NCBI GenBank assembly: GCA_024362935.1
Contig: JANCRA010000008.1
Coordinates: forward strand, 34,008,557-34,072,556
Direction of reading: 5' to 3'
Length of the DNA stretch: 64,000 nucleotides
Origin: Setophaga petechia
Taxonomy: Eukaryota > Chordata > Aves > Passeriformes > Parulidae
Under the pieces are notes generated by a model that was not told the DNA's origin, did not search any database, and worked only from the letters and a program-made list of their open reading frames with translations. Every line of letters starts with the position of its first letter. Positions within the stretch are counted from its first letter, which is position 1. This document shows positions 49,753 through 61,951 of the stretch, in pieces. The position numbers and the translations under genes are program-made.

Positions 49753-51936
49753 TTCTTGAATGAAGAAAGAACTATGTCTCTATACAAAGTGTAAAAGGGC
49801 ATGACTGGTATGTAAATTATCCAACAAGCAGACCACAGTCTAATCTATATATTCATTCAAATACCATTGACTTCTGGACTTGTTTTGCATCAGAAACAAT
49901 TGCTATTGTTTTACATAATTAAAATAATAAATCTTTTTGTATTATAGCATTGTTCAGTAAATGCAAAGCCTCTTTCATAACTGAAGGATGATTTCATTTG
50001 CTGGAAGGGATCTCTTCTCAGCAGAATTTAATATACATATGTGTGCATACATATTTAAGCTAGTTTGTTACTGAATTTCTCTGTTGCCTTGGTCATAACA
50101 ACTGCTTTAGTGAGATACATGTTTGGGTACAGCACTTGTGGCCAGGAGAGAAGATAAGAAAATTTTGTGCATATCTGATAACTGTGAATTTATGGAAAGC
50201 TTTCTCAGTATGATTTTTAAAAACTTATTAAACAAATGAACACTCCCCTCCACTCAATAAATTGCATTTCTGAAATAGTGAAATTTAAAATTTTCCACAA
50301 TTATCGGGTAAAGAAATGGGTTTGGATCTGAAAAACTATGAGCAAAAGTTTTGTCATATAAAGCAACATCTCCTGGAAGGAATCTATATAACTGAATTTA
50401 AAAACAGAATTGGAGTAATGTTAATAGAATTCTGAGCAGGTTGGTTTCCTTTAGTTATTCATTTTCCTTTAGATTCAGTGTGATCATCTCCAGTAATAAA
50501 ATCCTGAAAAGAGCTAATAGAGTATGGTCACTGTCATTACTGATAGCAGGACTTAAGATAGGACAGTTAAGCATCAATATGTCTCCCTGCTGTTAATTAT
50601 TTTAAGCTATTGTCTATATTATGGCCTGTCTATGGATGTGAAGCTGTAACATGCAATACTGAACTTTGTTATTGAAAACCGTTTTATTACTTGTCTCTTT
50701 ATGCCTCCTACTGAGGATATAAAGTTAGTCCTTGCCATCTGTAAAGAAACAATTTTATTAGTGGTGGAACTGCCAAGAACATTACAGGGCTCCCTGGAAT
50801 TCTGTCAAAGAAATGTCAATTTGATCAATAGTCTGGAAGTTGAGGGCTCTACGAAAGTAAGGCAAAGGAGGACAAAGCACATTTGCCACATGAAAAAATA
50901 CTCTGGAGTTTCAAGAGCAGATCTTTTGCAATAAATATCTTCAAATGTACAAGTTTACAGTTTAGATTCAACAGTCAAAATCCAGGGTATGTGTAAGTTA
51001 GATGAAATTATACAAACTTGTATGCACTAGACTTTCACAAACTTCCTACACCCTACTCCCAGAGGAGAAAATTCACGTGCCGCATGTCAATCTACCAGTA
51101 CCATTATGGTCCTAATTTATCGATTTACATCCATACTTTCAGCATTGGTACAGAAAAGTAATTGGGCCAGAAGCTAGTTTAGCTCTATTTAAGTAGAATA
51201 TATTTCATTATGGGTGAATAATACACAGGGATGCTGAATTAAAACCTGTGATGATTTATAAATTGTATGTTTTCAATGAGATCTGAAAACTCTTAAAAAA
51301 TAAATGACATTAATTACGTGCTCTTTTTATGTTCTATTATTTCAGATTAGTGAAGATAAAAAGAAATCTATTTGGTGTTCTAGATAATTAACAAAACTAA
51401 CAAAAGTTCCTCACCAAAAGACCAAATGCTAATAGACAATATTTAAAGGATTTCAGATACTTATTATCTGTCAAGAAATACTTGTCTGTTTTCTTGAACT
51501 ATTCAGGTTGAGAAAGAACATTTTGCAGATATTAAAAGCAATGAGATACCATCTTGTAGAAGGGAAATGAAACATGGCTGCTCTTAATGATAATAATATA
51601 AATAAAATTACTAAATAATAAAGATGATCCTTCAAAGAGTTGAAAACGCATATTATATAGAGGATGTATAATGTTCAGGATTAAAATGAGGAAGCTGTTA
51701 TAAGGATTCACTCCTTTGTGATTCAATATTGAACTTCTCAAAGGCAGTTGTCATGTTCATTGGCTGGGCTGTTATTCATGTGCCATGTCCCAGGACAGAA
51801 GCATTTCCAGAGCCAAGACCTGTGCTGTAACTCACCTCACTGTAGCATCATATGGAGAGTAAAAAATGAAGAAGGGCTATGCGGATTTTTCTGGACACCT
51901 TTGTAAAATATCTTTGTCACAGGATCTCTTCTAAGG

Positions 51937-51955
51937 AGATAGATACAGACATAGC

Positions 51956-52005
<50 letters not shown>

Positions 52006-52024
52006 AATATAGATAGATAGAAAT

Positions 52025-52076
<52 letters not shown>

Positions 52077-52092
52077 GATAGATAAATATAGA
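51937..52092. repeat. (GATA)n tetranucleotide microsatellite
   Basis: About 150 bp of GATA/TAGA repeats with two AAATATAGATAGATAG-type interruptions. The Ile/Tyr/Leu/Ser-rich open frames on the minus strand over it are artefacts. Likely length-polymorphic. Confidence 0.98.
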
Positions 52093-55000
52093 TTAATGCA
52101 CATATGCCTGATGATATTTTCATACCACTTCTCTCATTGTTCTGTACAAGATATAATTAGTTCTCCCAAGGAAGGAATTAAGTGAAACTGTGACTCTATG
52201 TGTGCTTTAGGTAGGAAATGCTTCTTCCACTATCATGTGGGCCAGAGAAATGAGCTTGGATTTGCCTGCCATGGGGCTCATTAAAAATCTTTTATTGCCT
52301 TATCTTTTGACAACAGCTGGCTTGTAAAAGTTGCATATTGAATTTATTGAACTCATTCATATTTCAAAACATGTTTATATCTGTCAGTGAGCAGTTTTGA
52401 TAACATCCCTCTTATATTTTACATCAACAGTATTAACTACAATTCATGTTGTTCATTTGCTATTAAAAGCAACAGATGGTACACTAAACTGTTTTTTTCA
52501 CAACATAAAGCATCTACTCAGTTGGCACTGAAATGTGGTTTTGCTTTGAAAAGTGGCTTTCACAAAATGCACGTTTTGGAATTCACATTTATCACTTCTT
52601 GAAGAGTCTTGGATGAAATAAATTCTTTTTTATAACTTAAACGTTGGATTTTGCAACTGCTTGCAAGTTTGGGTGGTTTGTAAGAATAAACCTGGTTTTA
52701 ATGGTACCATTAAAATGGTACCATACCTTAAAGGAAAAATTATTTGCAATGAGGATGTATGTATCAATCTTTTTCATTTTATAGAGTCAGGCACAGATTC
52801 TAGCCCAGTGTCCAGACCTATATGACCTTTACCAAATAATGGTGCACCAAAATAAAAATGTGCAAGCCAGAATATTACTAGACTTCCTCTTATCGCAGCC
52901 ACCTAAACTCTAGAAGTATTTTTGACAGCTTAATCAATCATGTCTACACCAGCCCACAGCTGGAATTGCTGTCAGTCTGTCACTCCTCACTTAGGCAGAT
53001 CGTGTGTCTTTGACTAATCTGGCAGGCGTGGTGTCCTTGTGCCAAGATAATACAGATTATGTGAAAAAACTCTTGTTTCTGATTTCTACCTATGTCAGGA
53101 CTATTTTCTAAGATTTCTGTTTTGATTGGGCAGCTTTGATTAATCTCTTATTGCAAAGTAATAAGTTGCAAAGTTGCTGAAAGATGCACTCTTACAGCTC
53201 TTTCTGTTTTCCTAACTCCTTTGCTCAAATAGCATGGTGATACAGATGTACCTTGCATAAATTTAGCTGGATGGTTTACATGAAAGAAAACATTAATATT
53301 ACGGAGAGCTGTAATATGGATAAAATAAAATTTGGTATATTTTGATTAGAAAATCAGTCACTAATTACATGATGGTACAGAGGTTGTGAGGACATAGAGA
53401 TTCAACAGACAATGGATACCTTATCTTTGTAAGACCTTATCTCTCAGTTTTCCTCAACTTGAGCAGGAAGTATACTGAGCTAAGTCTTTTTATTGATGCT
53501 TTTAATTTTATTTGTATTCTGACAAAGCAGCATTAAGAAATTCCTTACTTCTCTATGTTGGGATGCAACACTGCAGAATTTTTCCTTGTTGTTTTCTTTA
53601 AAGATCCCAAATAAAAGCATAAGAGAGAGGGTTAGAAAGAATACTCACTTAAAGTCAGGAAACACTGACAAAGTCCTGCGGTATATGTTGCTTTACAAAG
53701 GATTACAGAGACACCTAATGGCAAAGAAAAGGAACTTGTTTAAACACAATCATGGACAAAATACTCCTTTCTGAGAAATTTGGGGTAATGGCAGCTATGT
53801 GCCAAACCAAATTTTCCTTTTCGTATTCTGGTCTGGATGTAATATAAATTAATGCAGAAAAGATAGGAATTTATGCACTGGAAAATAGCTGGTGATAGCT
53901 GTTCCCTAATTGTTTATTTCATTCAAAGTTTTCACTTTCAAACAATCAATTCTAAGTTTAAGATCCTTTTCTTGTCTTCTGTTCAAACATCACAGCAATA
54001 ATGATTAGCTAGTGGTGAGAGAAATATGTTTTTGATTTATGCAAAAAGATAACACAACCAAAATTTGGTGCTTTAACAGAATTTTAACTTCACTGAATAG
54101 GATTGATACAAGCCAGGACAGACAAAAGATGTGAAGAAACATGCTCTGACAGTTGTCTTGAAAAGAAAAGTAAAAGATTTAAAAGGAATCACCCCTTTCC
54201 TCTGTCTCCTTTGTAAAACTGTCATGCAAATGTAAATCAATTGGCAACTGAAAATCAGGTTTCGCATGTCCATTAGGAGACAAAGATCAAATTCAAACAA
54301 GCACATCAGGTTCACACACAAAGCAGATATAGACAGTACCTGAAACTTGACAAAGTTGGAATATATGCCTTGTAAGGAATTGCTACTTGGCTGGCATCAA
54401 GTGCACCAAAATCACAGTGATACAATTGAGGTGAAATGTTGAAATGTTGTGATTTCTGGGTACAGCAAAGGGAATGGAAATAGGCAGAGACTAACAGTCT
54501 ACAATCTTTATAAAAATCCCATGGAGCTGTAGACTTGCATAAAACATTCTGGACTTTGTGTTATAAAAGAAAGGAGTGCATGGACAGTCTCCTATGTGTT
54601 TAAGTTATTGGATTGCACAAGAGAAGAAAAACACATGGTTAGCTGCTGCTGCTTCCTCAGCAGCCTTACAATGCCTCCTCCTTGCAATGAACTTCAAGTC
54701 TCTAGTTCACCAAGATAAATCTCCTATCCAATTTATAAAATGGCATCGAGTCCTATGGTGTTTATTACATGGAAACATAAGAGTCAAGAGGCATTGAGTG
54801 CTTCAAATAAAAACTTGAACAGGAAATCTTGCATGGACAGATCCTGAAACTAGTTTGGTTTCAGGCACAGTAACCTGTATGAAGTAAACACACCTAGACC
54901 CAGAGGTGTCCATTGATTCAATCCTTACCTCATCCCTAACTTTAATCATGCAGACCCTGCTAGACCAACACAAAGCTGGCTGCCCCAGCAGATTCCTGCC

Positions 55001-56689
55001 TTAAATATATTTTAGTGTCCATCCTACCGAATAGCTATAAATTATCAGATGCCTGGAACAAAGACACCAAAAACCAAAACCTCTTACTCATATGGAGGAA
55101 AGAGATTGAACTAGGCTGGGCTCATCTTCTTGCCATGGAGCTTCACAAGAGGTTAGATAGGCTTTGAGGAGAAGGTAAAATAGTTGGATTGACCTGGTGT
55201 ATCCTCCAGAAAATGACTTTTACATCTCTATTCCTTAGAAGAACATTCCTACAAAAACATAAACACAGCAAAGGATTCTCATGTCCAAACATCCACATAG
55301 GAGAGAGACTGAGCAAGACTCATACAATGTGTTATGCTCAAATATTTACATTAACTTAATTTTTTTTCTAGATCTGTCACCTGAATGAAAAGTTACTTTA
55401 ATCACAGGTGTGCAAAAAAGAATTACAGGTTTCATCTAAAAGAGATTTCATGTTTTCTTTTGTTTGTGTGGATTGTTTTATTTTTGATCTTCGTCTTCTC
55501 TACACTCAAAATTAAATTAAGTAGGTAATTGCTGACATGATAGAAAAAAAAATCTAAATGATTGTTGTAACTACAACTGAGATTTGCATTCAGTATAAAT
55601 AGTATGCACACCCCTGAAGAAAATGCAAAATAGAAAGTAAAATCAAAATTACAAACAGAACATTAAATTTTCCTTAATAGACATGTATATTCATGGGAGA
55701 GAATGAGGGAGGAAAGACCTGAGGACAACTAACAGACATTAGTAAAGGATATTACCAACCTTTAAAAGTCTTGGCTGGAAGTTCCAGAATTTTCCTTCTC
55801 AACTTAATTGACTCTAAAAACCACATACTGTATGAAGAGACTTTAAAATTCATGTTCTGAGGCAATTTCAAACCACTGCTGTGGTAAGCTGAAGTGCAGA
55901 ACACATGAAAACTTTCCAGAATAGTATATATTGATGTAAATACAAAATAAATATTGCATAGTATTTAATGCTGACAAAGATTAAATTATATTGTAAATAT
56001 TTAAATGAAGAGGAGTTAATTTTTTAGATTTAGCTTTAATTAGAATTGTGGAATTTTTAGAAATATGATCATCTTTAAACTGATCAATCAGTAGATGAAT
56101 TATTACTTAGCTAAATAAATATGCTGTTTTCCAGTTCCCCTTCGTACTGAGGAGGATGGCAACAAAATTAAAATATTGACCTTAAATTCTATACTTTTAA
56201 CCACCATGGAGGCTAGCATTATCTTTGTAAATAAGATTTGGACAGCTTATCTGGTGTCAGAGATGGCTTAGGGTAAATGAGGACATTCTATCATCAGGTT
56301 AAGAAGAGGATGTTGTTTCTTTTCCACCAGTAGAAATAAAGCATTTTTCAGGTATACTTGATCCATGTAGTAGTGCTGGCTATATAAATCCAGTAGTGCT
56401 GGCTTTGCCAGGACGTGTTCTGAGCAACCTTGTTGGTGTTCCCTTATCAGGTGTCACTACTGGGAGAGAGAATGAAGACAAAACTGAGGAAAAACCACAG
56501 CCCTCAATTGTGACAAATAATGAGGGGTGAAGTCAAAACCCTGAACTTTGCAAGACCAATCTTTCAGCTCTTTAAGGAGTTGGTGAATGAGATCCTCTGA
56601 GAAACTGTCCTTAAGGACAAAAGACTGGCTGCTCTTTAAGGCCACTTTTCTTAGAGCACAAGAGCTCTGTATCCTGATGTGTAGGAAAT
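52093..56689. other. Intergenic sequence; nothing recognised
   Basis: AT-rich, with a 20-base perfect palindrome at 52696-52715. A short AGTAGTGCTGGCT direct repeat lies near 56368-56403. The moderately GC-richer stretch 54840-55330 could be an unrecognised old repeat. No exon seen. Confidence 0.55.
52696..52715. repeat. Perfect 20-bp palindrome
   Basis: TTTTAATGGTACCATTAAAA is its own reverse complement, and AATGGTACC is then repeated once directly after it. Confidence 0.9.
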
Positions 56690-57340
56690 GGAGCAAGGTC
56701 TTGGGGAGGATGAAACAGGAAAGCTTTATAAATATGATTGTTTGGCAAAAGATTTTGAGAATATAGAAACTATAAGCGAGATTGAAACGAAAGTAAATTT
56801 TGAGATCTCTTAGTTACTGAACAACGGGAAAACAATGATGTGGCTAGTTGAAGGTAATTTCTTTTAATGAAACAAGACCTTCTGCAAGCAGTAGGTCCAA
56901 GGGTCTAGTAGACCCTGCCAGCTTGCCAGAAGGGGTCCAAAGAGTAGTTTTTAGGGTTTAAAATGTAGCACAGTATGGTAATGTAGTGATTCTTATAGGT
57001 TGTATGGAAATGCTGTAAGATTTCTATATTGTACTAGATTGGTTAGTGAGAATCAAAATATTCAACACAGAAGATGATTTATTGTATTGTAACGAGAACT
57101 TTGTGCACTTTCCACTTTCCACTTCCACTTCTACTTCTTCTATTTCTCCCTGCCTTACTTCCTATACTCTTAGCTCTTACCCCTTTTTCTCTCCTACATT
57201 CCACCCCTCTCTTCTCTCGGGCCTGTTTCGAGCTGCAGCTGGCAGCTCCCAGCAAGGCCCTGCACCCATGCCCTTTGCAATAAACCACAAGTTCCACCAC
57301 CTAGCTTCAGAGATCTCCTGCTCCTGCATCTGACAGCGAG
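56690..57340 (+). mobile_element. Solo-type endogenous retrovirus LTR (songbird-like), approximate ends
   Basis: The segment resembles LTRs I know from songbird endogenous retroviruses. An AT-rich U3-like part carries TGTTTGGCAAAAGATTTTGA and TATTGTACTAGATTGG words. A pyrimidine-rich stretch of CTTCCACTT repeats follows at 57105-57210, then a GC-richer part with an AATAAA signal at 57279-57284 and a short U5-like tail ending near 57335. No gag, pol or env frame is recognised beside it, which fits a solo LTR. I cannot fix the TG...CA ends or a target duplication, so the boundaries are estimates. Confidence 0.65.
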
Positions 57341-57404
57341 GCAGACCTGAAACTGTCATGGCTGGGCAAGGATCTCTCCTCAAACTGAGAAGTAAGAAAT
57401 GCAC

Positions 57405-58335
57405 AGACAGTGGAAGCAGAAGAAGGTGGCCTGGTTAGAGTACAGGGATATGTTTTGATTATGTGGGGATGTGGTTAGGAAAGCCAAGGCAAAGCTAGAG
57501 CAGGACTAGGCAAATGACACGAAGAATTTAAAAAAGGGATTCTAAGAGTACACAAAATAGAAAAGAAAGGTCAAAGGCAATGTACCCCTCTGAGAAACAA
57601 GAAGGGTAAACTGGTGGCAACTAATAGGAATGCTGAAGCACTCAATGAATTCTTTCCTCAATCTTCACTGATGTCAGGCTTTCTACTTCTCTCTAGTTCC
57701 TGATCCTCTGCATGGGTGTGAGGGGAGTGAAGTCCCTACCACTATAAGCAAGTAGCAAGTTCAGGATCACTTGATGACATTAAACAACCACAAGCTATGG
57801 GACCTGATGATATTGACTGTGGGATCAAGTGCACACCCAGAAAGTTTGCAAATAACATGAAACTGAATGAGCAGTGCAGGCAACAACATTTGACGCAACA
57901 GAAGGATGGGATGCCATCTGGGAACCTGGAAAAGCTTAAAGAGTAGGCCCATGAGACTTCCATGAAGTTCAACAAGTTCAAGGTACAGCACTTGGGTCAT
58001 GAAAATCTTACTGAAAGAATTCCTGCAGAGAAAGACTTGGGGGTTCTTGTGGATAAACAGCTGGACATGAACAACTGTGTGCAGTAGGCAAAGTACATCC
58101 GAGACTGTGTAAGACAAGATGTGGCCAGCAGGTCAGGAAAGATGATTCTACCCCTGTATTTAGCTGTTGTGAGACCCAACCTGGAGCACTCAGTCCAGCT
58201 CTGGGATGCCCAAAACATGAAAGATATGGACCTGTTAGAGAGGGTTCAGAGGAGGCCATGAAAAAGATCAGAGCTATGGGGTACCGCTGCTTGTCTGAAG
58301 ACGAGACAGCAAGGGTAGTTAAGCCTGGAGAAGAA
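57405..58335 (+). mobile_element. CR1 LINE fragment, internally deleted
   Basis: Plus-strand CR1 ORF2 remnants. The part before the RT reads like the CR1 linker (AAAGCCAAGGCAAAGCTAGA at about 57480, and a TGAATTCTTTCCTCAATCTT word at about 57645). After a deletion of most of the RT core it resumes with a decayed FADD motif (KFANNMKLN, about 57840), MKFNKFKVQHLG (about 57965), EKDLGVLVDKQLDM (about 58030) and LERVQRRP (about 58235). Several in-frame stops are present, so it is inactive. It ends abruptly where the next LTR-like element begins. Confidence 0.9.
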
Positions 58336-58877
58336 AAGGCCTGGCTGCTCCAGTGGTAGGTCCTTTCTCCATGGACTTCTCATGGGTTCACAGCCTCCTC
58401 TCAGGCATCCACCTGCTCTGGTGCAGGACTTCTCCACGGGCTGCAGGTGGATCTCTGCTTCCCCATGGACTTCCATTGGGTTCAGGTGGATCTCTGCTTC
58501 CCCATGGACTTCCATGGGCTGCAGAGACACAGCTACGTTATCATGCCTTCACCACAGGCTGCAGAGGAATTCTAGCTCCAGTGCCAGGAGCTCCTCCTCC
58601 CCCTCCTTTTCCACTGACCTTGATGAGTGGTCTCACTCCGCTCTTCTCTGTCTCCGATTACAATTGTGAAATAACTTTATTTTCTTTCTTGAATATGTTA
58701 TTAACAGAGACATCACCATCACTTCTAATTGGTCCAGTCTTGACCAGCAGCAGGTCCACCTTTGGAGCAGCCAGGGATTTTCTCTGCTGGATGTGAAGGA
58801 AGCTTCTAGCAGCTCATTACAGAAGTCACCTGTGTAACTTTGCCACTACCAAAGCTTGGCTGTGCAAACCCAATAAA
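58336..58877 (-). mobile_element. Avian LTR-like element, copy A (truncated)
   Basis: The + strand carries the 'CACGGGCTGCAG...GGAATTCTAGCTCCAGTGCC...CTCCTCCCCCTCC' block and ends CAAACCCAATAAAA. That is the reverse complement of the TTGTATTGGGTTTG start typical of a common avian LTR. A 39-bp tandem duplication (58444-58521) of GGTGGATCTCTGCTTCCCC-type sequence resembles a duplicated enhancer block. It lacks the T-rich half seen in copy B. No coding region belongs to it. Confidence 0.7.
58444..58521. repeat. 39-bp tandem duplication inside LTR copy A
   Basis: The unit starting CAGGTGGATCTCTGCTTCCC occurs at 58444 and 58483, essentially identical. Confidence 0.9.
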
Positions 58878-59652
58878 ATAAGTTATCTTGCAGATCCTAA
58901 TTTCAGTTTCACTATGTGTGAGGTAGAGAGAGGCAATAATCTCCTCTTCATAATGGTGATCATCAAGGGCAATTTCAGAAAAACTCAAGAGTATTGCCCC
59001 TCTCTACTAGCCTACTTCTGATATAAGCAAACTGGGTCCAAAACATGGCAGATCCCTCTGCTACTGGATCTCCATTCTTAAGAGAAAGTGCTCCCTTTCT
59101 TAAGAGAAAAGGCATCATCTGAATTTCCATGAAAACAGTTACAAGGTTCTGTTGCCATTATGGAAATACCGTAATACTTTCCTTTTTTCATAAGGAAAAG
59201 ATGATTAAGATAATTCTTTCCATTGAACATTTCCAGTTATTAGTTGGCAGCTGAAATGGCTGTTGGAGCATCTTTGAACAAACTGCAGCTCCCACACTTC
59301 ACAAATGTGAAGGGGTGTCTGCAAAAGATATGGTTTTGAAAAATCAGTCATCTCTTCCCCAATGGTTCATGTGCTGTCAGAATAATGGCCATGACATTCT
59401 CAATACTGTCAGCAGTAACGCTCCATTGACAAAAAAAAAAAAAAAGAATGAGGGCACACACAGCCCCAGGTCTGATAATATTTGCCTTATTGCCCTTCAT
59501 AACATGACATGTGATGCGTACAGTTCTTTGTGTTGCCCTTTCTATGAACAAGTGCTTTGAGGGAGCTTACATAATCTTCTGCATGACCAGGTAGGCACCA
59601 GTAAAGCAGCTTCCTTCTTCCCACCTGTCAGTCAAACCAATCAGAAATTTGA

Positions 59653-59696
59653 TTTAGATTAAATCACATTTTACTTTAGATTAAATGAAATTTTAC
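59653..59696. repeat. 22-bp tandem duplication
   Basis: TTTAGATTAAATCACATTTT and the following copy TTTAGATTAAATGAAATTTT are adjacent, with two differences. Confidence 0.85.
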
Positions 59697-59743
59697 TTTG
59701 CTATTGGAAAATGTGAAAAAACCCCAAACGAACAACCACAACC

Positions 59744-59764
59744 AAAAAAAAAAAAAAAAAAAAA
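59744..59764. repeat. A homopolymer run in an A/C-rich stretch
   Basis: Twenty-one A bases flanked by ACCCCAAAC/AACCAC-type A/C-rich sequence. No retrocopy is recognised just upstream. Confidence 0.85.
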
Positions 59765-59825
59765 CCCAACAAAACTAAACAAAAAAAGTTGAATTTAATA
59801 TAGTATAACGTTTCCTGTAGGAAGA

Positions 59826-59840
59826 GACACACACACACAC
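59826..59840. repeat. Short (CA)n run
   Basis: Seven CA units just downstream of the A-rich stretch. Confidence 0.85.
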
Positions 59841-61074
59841 CTAAGAAATTAACTGGAAGTTTCATTGTCCTGGTATCTTCCTATTTGAATCCATTTTAAT
59901 TGTCCGTGGTATTTTTGTAAACTTTCAGCATCTTAAACCAAAGAAAATATAAAGTATAGGCTGGTTTCAGGTTGTCTGTTTTTTCAAATGTGTAGGTAGG
60001 GACCGAGAAAAGGAATGACTTTTCTTAATTGTTTTTTACTTTTTACAGCACGGTGGGTTGAAATCTGAGCAGCTGAATGTAGTTGAGTCTGCTTCCAGAA
60101 GTGAGCAGTGTTTTTTCCCAGGGCTTGTTGCTGATTTTGACATCACTGCAGAAATCGGTACCACACTTTTGGTGCTGCTTAGGCATCTGGGGAGAGCTGT
60201 CAAGCAGTAGGAGCCACGCACCACCAGAGGGTGCCAATTACTTCCATAAGCAGGAAAATAAACGTGTCAGGTGTTCTCTGGAATAAATGTCAGGGAAATG
60301 CTACATTATTTACTGAGTGGATATGTTCAGAAGGTTGTGTTGGGCATTATGCTGACCATCAAAATCTTCCGTGTGACCCCTGTCATTAGCATTAAGCCAT
60401 GTGAGCCAAAGCATGCAGCCACACAGCTCTGGGATCAGGGCCTGTGTGGCAAATGCTTCTGGGTGCAATTACAGAGACCAGATGAGATGCATGAGTTGAA
60501 TGACTGCCTACCAGAGCTATTTTAAAAGATATTTTGCTCTACAACCAGGAAATCTGCAGACAAACAGGTGAGTAACAAGGTGCCAGGACTCAAGGATGTG
60601 TGAGGAGTGATTTACTTGCAGAGCAGGCAGCAAACACACACGGGTAGAATTTTAGCTGTGATATGTGGAAAATTTGGTCGTCTTTGTATGCACTGACCTC
60701 TACATGGATGAAATTCAGAGTGTGGTGGCACAGGAGATCTCTGTGTTAAAGACAAATGAATTTGATAAGGATCTTCCCTAACCCTTTCCTCTCTACCACT
60801 GTTACTTTTCTCTCCCTTCTGCGAATGCTCCCATTTTAAGCAGCTCTACTGCTTCTCTAAGCCCCCAAGGAATCCTACTAGTAAGAAATGAAGAGAAAGT
60901 CAGACAGGATTGTGGGTAATCATATTAAGGAACAATTATGAATTATGAGTATTTTAACATGCTAGCAATCAGAGTTGTACCAGCCTGTATTCCAGCAATT
61001 TGGATTTTTGTTTTGTTTACAAAAGATGTACTCTGGGCTGAACAAATATGCAGGGCTCAAGCAGAGTGAAAAAC

Positions 61075-61951
61075 AGTGGTGTTCCTATTTTGTTTCTTTT
61101 TCCTTTTTTTTTTTTTTTTTTTGGTGGGGGAGCAGGATGTGGTGGATTGGTGGGTTGGCCATGGTTGGCTGCCAGATGTCCACCTAGCTTCTCTCTCCCT
61201 CTCCACCCACTCAACAAGACAAGTAGAAAATAGAATGGATAGCTCAAGGCATGACATAAATAACAGGTAAACTGCTTATTGATTAATGTTACTGGTAAAA
61301 CTGACTCACCTTGGGAAAGATTAATTTATTTCCAATTAAGAATAGAATAAGATAACGAGAAATGAAGACAAAACCCAAAACACCTTCCTTTCATCCCTCC
61401 TCCCTGCCAGCATCAAATTCACTCCTTCACTCATTACTCCAAACTTCCTCCCCCACAGTGGTGCAGGGTGATGGGAAATGGGGTTATAGTTAATCCATAA
61501 CAGCTCCTCTCTTCTGCGCCTTCCTCCTCATGCTGTTCTCCTGCTTCCACAGGGGTCTTTCCACTTGCTGCATTTTCCTCCAGGGCATGTACATATGCCT
61601 CAGTGAGGTACCCTCCCCAGTGAGAATATCTGCTTCATCATGGTCCTCTCTGGGAGTTGCAGAGAAATCTCTGCTCTGGTGCCTGAAGCACCCTCTCTCC
61701 CTCCTTCTTCTCTCACCTTGGTATTTGCAGGACTGTTTCTCACACATTTTTCTCACTTCACTCTCTCAACTGCTTGCAGCATTATTTACCCTTTCTTAAA
61801 CACACGTTCTCAGATACACCACACCTATGGCTGAGGTGTTCAACTGTGTCCTGGAAGTGGGTGGGCTGGAACAGATTGTGTTCCTCATGGGAGGCCACTC
61901 TTGGCAGCCCTCCCCAGCCAGGTCAGTGCCTGGGCACCTGTACCCAATACA
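61075..61951 (-). mobile_element. Avian LTR-like element, copy B (near full length)
   Basis: Same family and orientation as 58336-58877, but longer. On the + strand it begins near a 19-T run and GGTGGGGGAGCAGGATGTGG (61104-61140). It continues through GAAATGAAGACAAAACCC (61360) and the CCTTCCTCCTCATGCTGTTC block (61518), and ends CTGTACCCAATACA at 61951. The reverse complement therefore opens TGTATTGGGT. AGGGCT occurs directly after the end (61952-61957) and at 61052-61057, a possible but unproven target duplication. The open frames over it are low-complexity artefacts. Confidence 0.75.

Larger units (their letters stand above)
48513..51936. other. Intergenic or 3'-flank sequence with minor simple repeats
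   Basis: AT-rich. A 19-base T run lies at 49649-49667, and a 40-bp-period duplication of AATTTCTNTTAACCAGTGGAG lies at 49692-49752. Nothing coding is recognised. Confidence 0.6.
58878..61074. other. Intergenic sequence between the two LTR copies
   Basis: Non-coding. Contains an A run at 59432-59446, a 22-bp tandem duplication at 59653-59696, an A run of 21 at 59744-59764 and a short CA repeat at 59826-59840. The moderately GC-rich part 60040-60530 has short open frames but nothing I recognise. Confidence 0.55.

Noticed and set aside
51937..52092. Regular repeat array that might suggest CRISPR
   Set aside because: It is a pure 4-bp microsatellite with no spacers, in a vertebrate genome.
51837..52123. 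Ile/Tyr/Leu/Ser-repeat open frames on the minus strand
   Set aside because: These are translations of the GATA microsatellite.
57046..57333. Ser/Thr/Pro-rich open frames on both strands
   Set aside because: They cover the pyrimidine-rich part of the ERV-type LTR.
58246..58796. Open frames of 90-150 codons on both strands
   Set aside because: They lie inside the LTR-like element and its 39-bp tandem duplication; the repeated peptide blocks simply reflect the DNA repeat.
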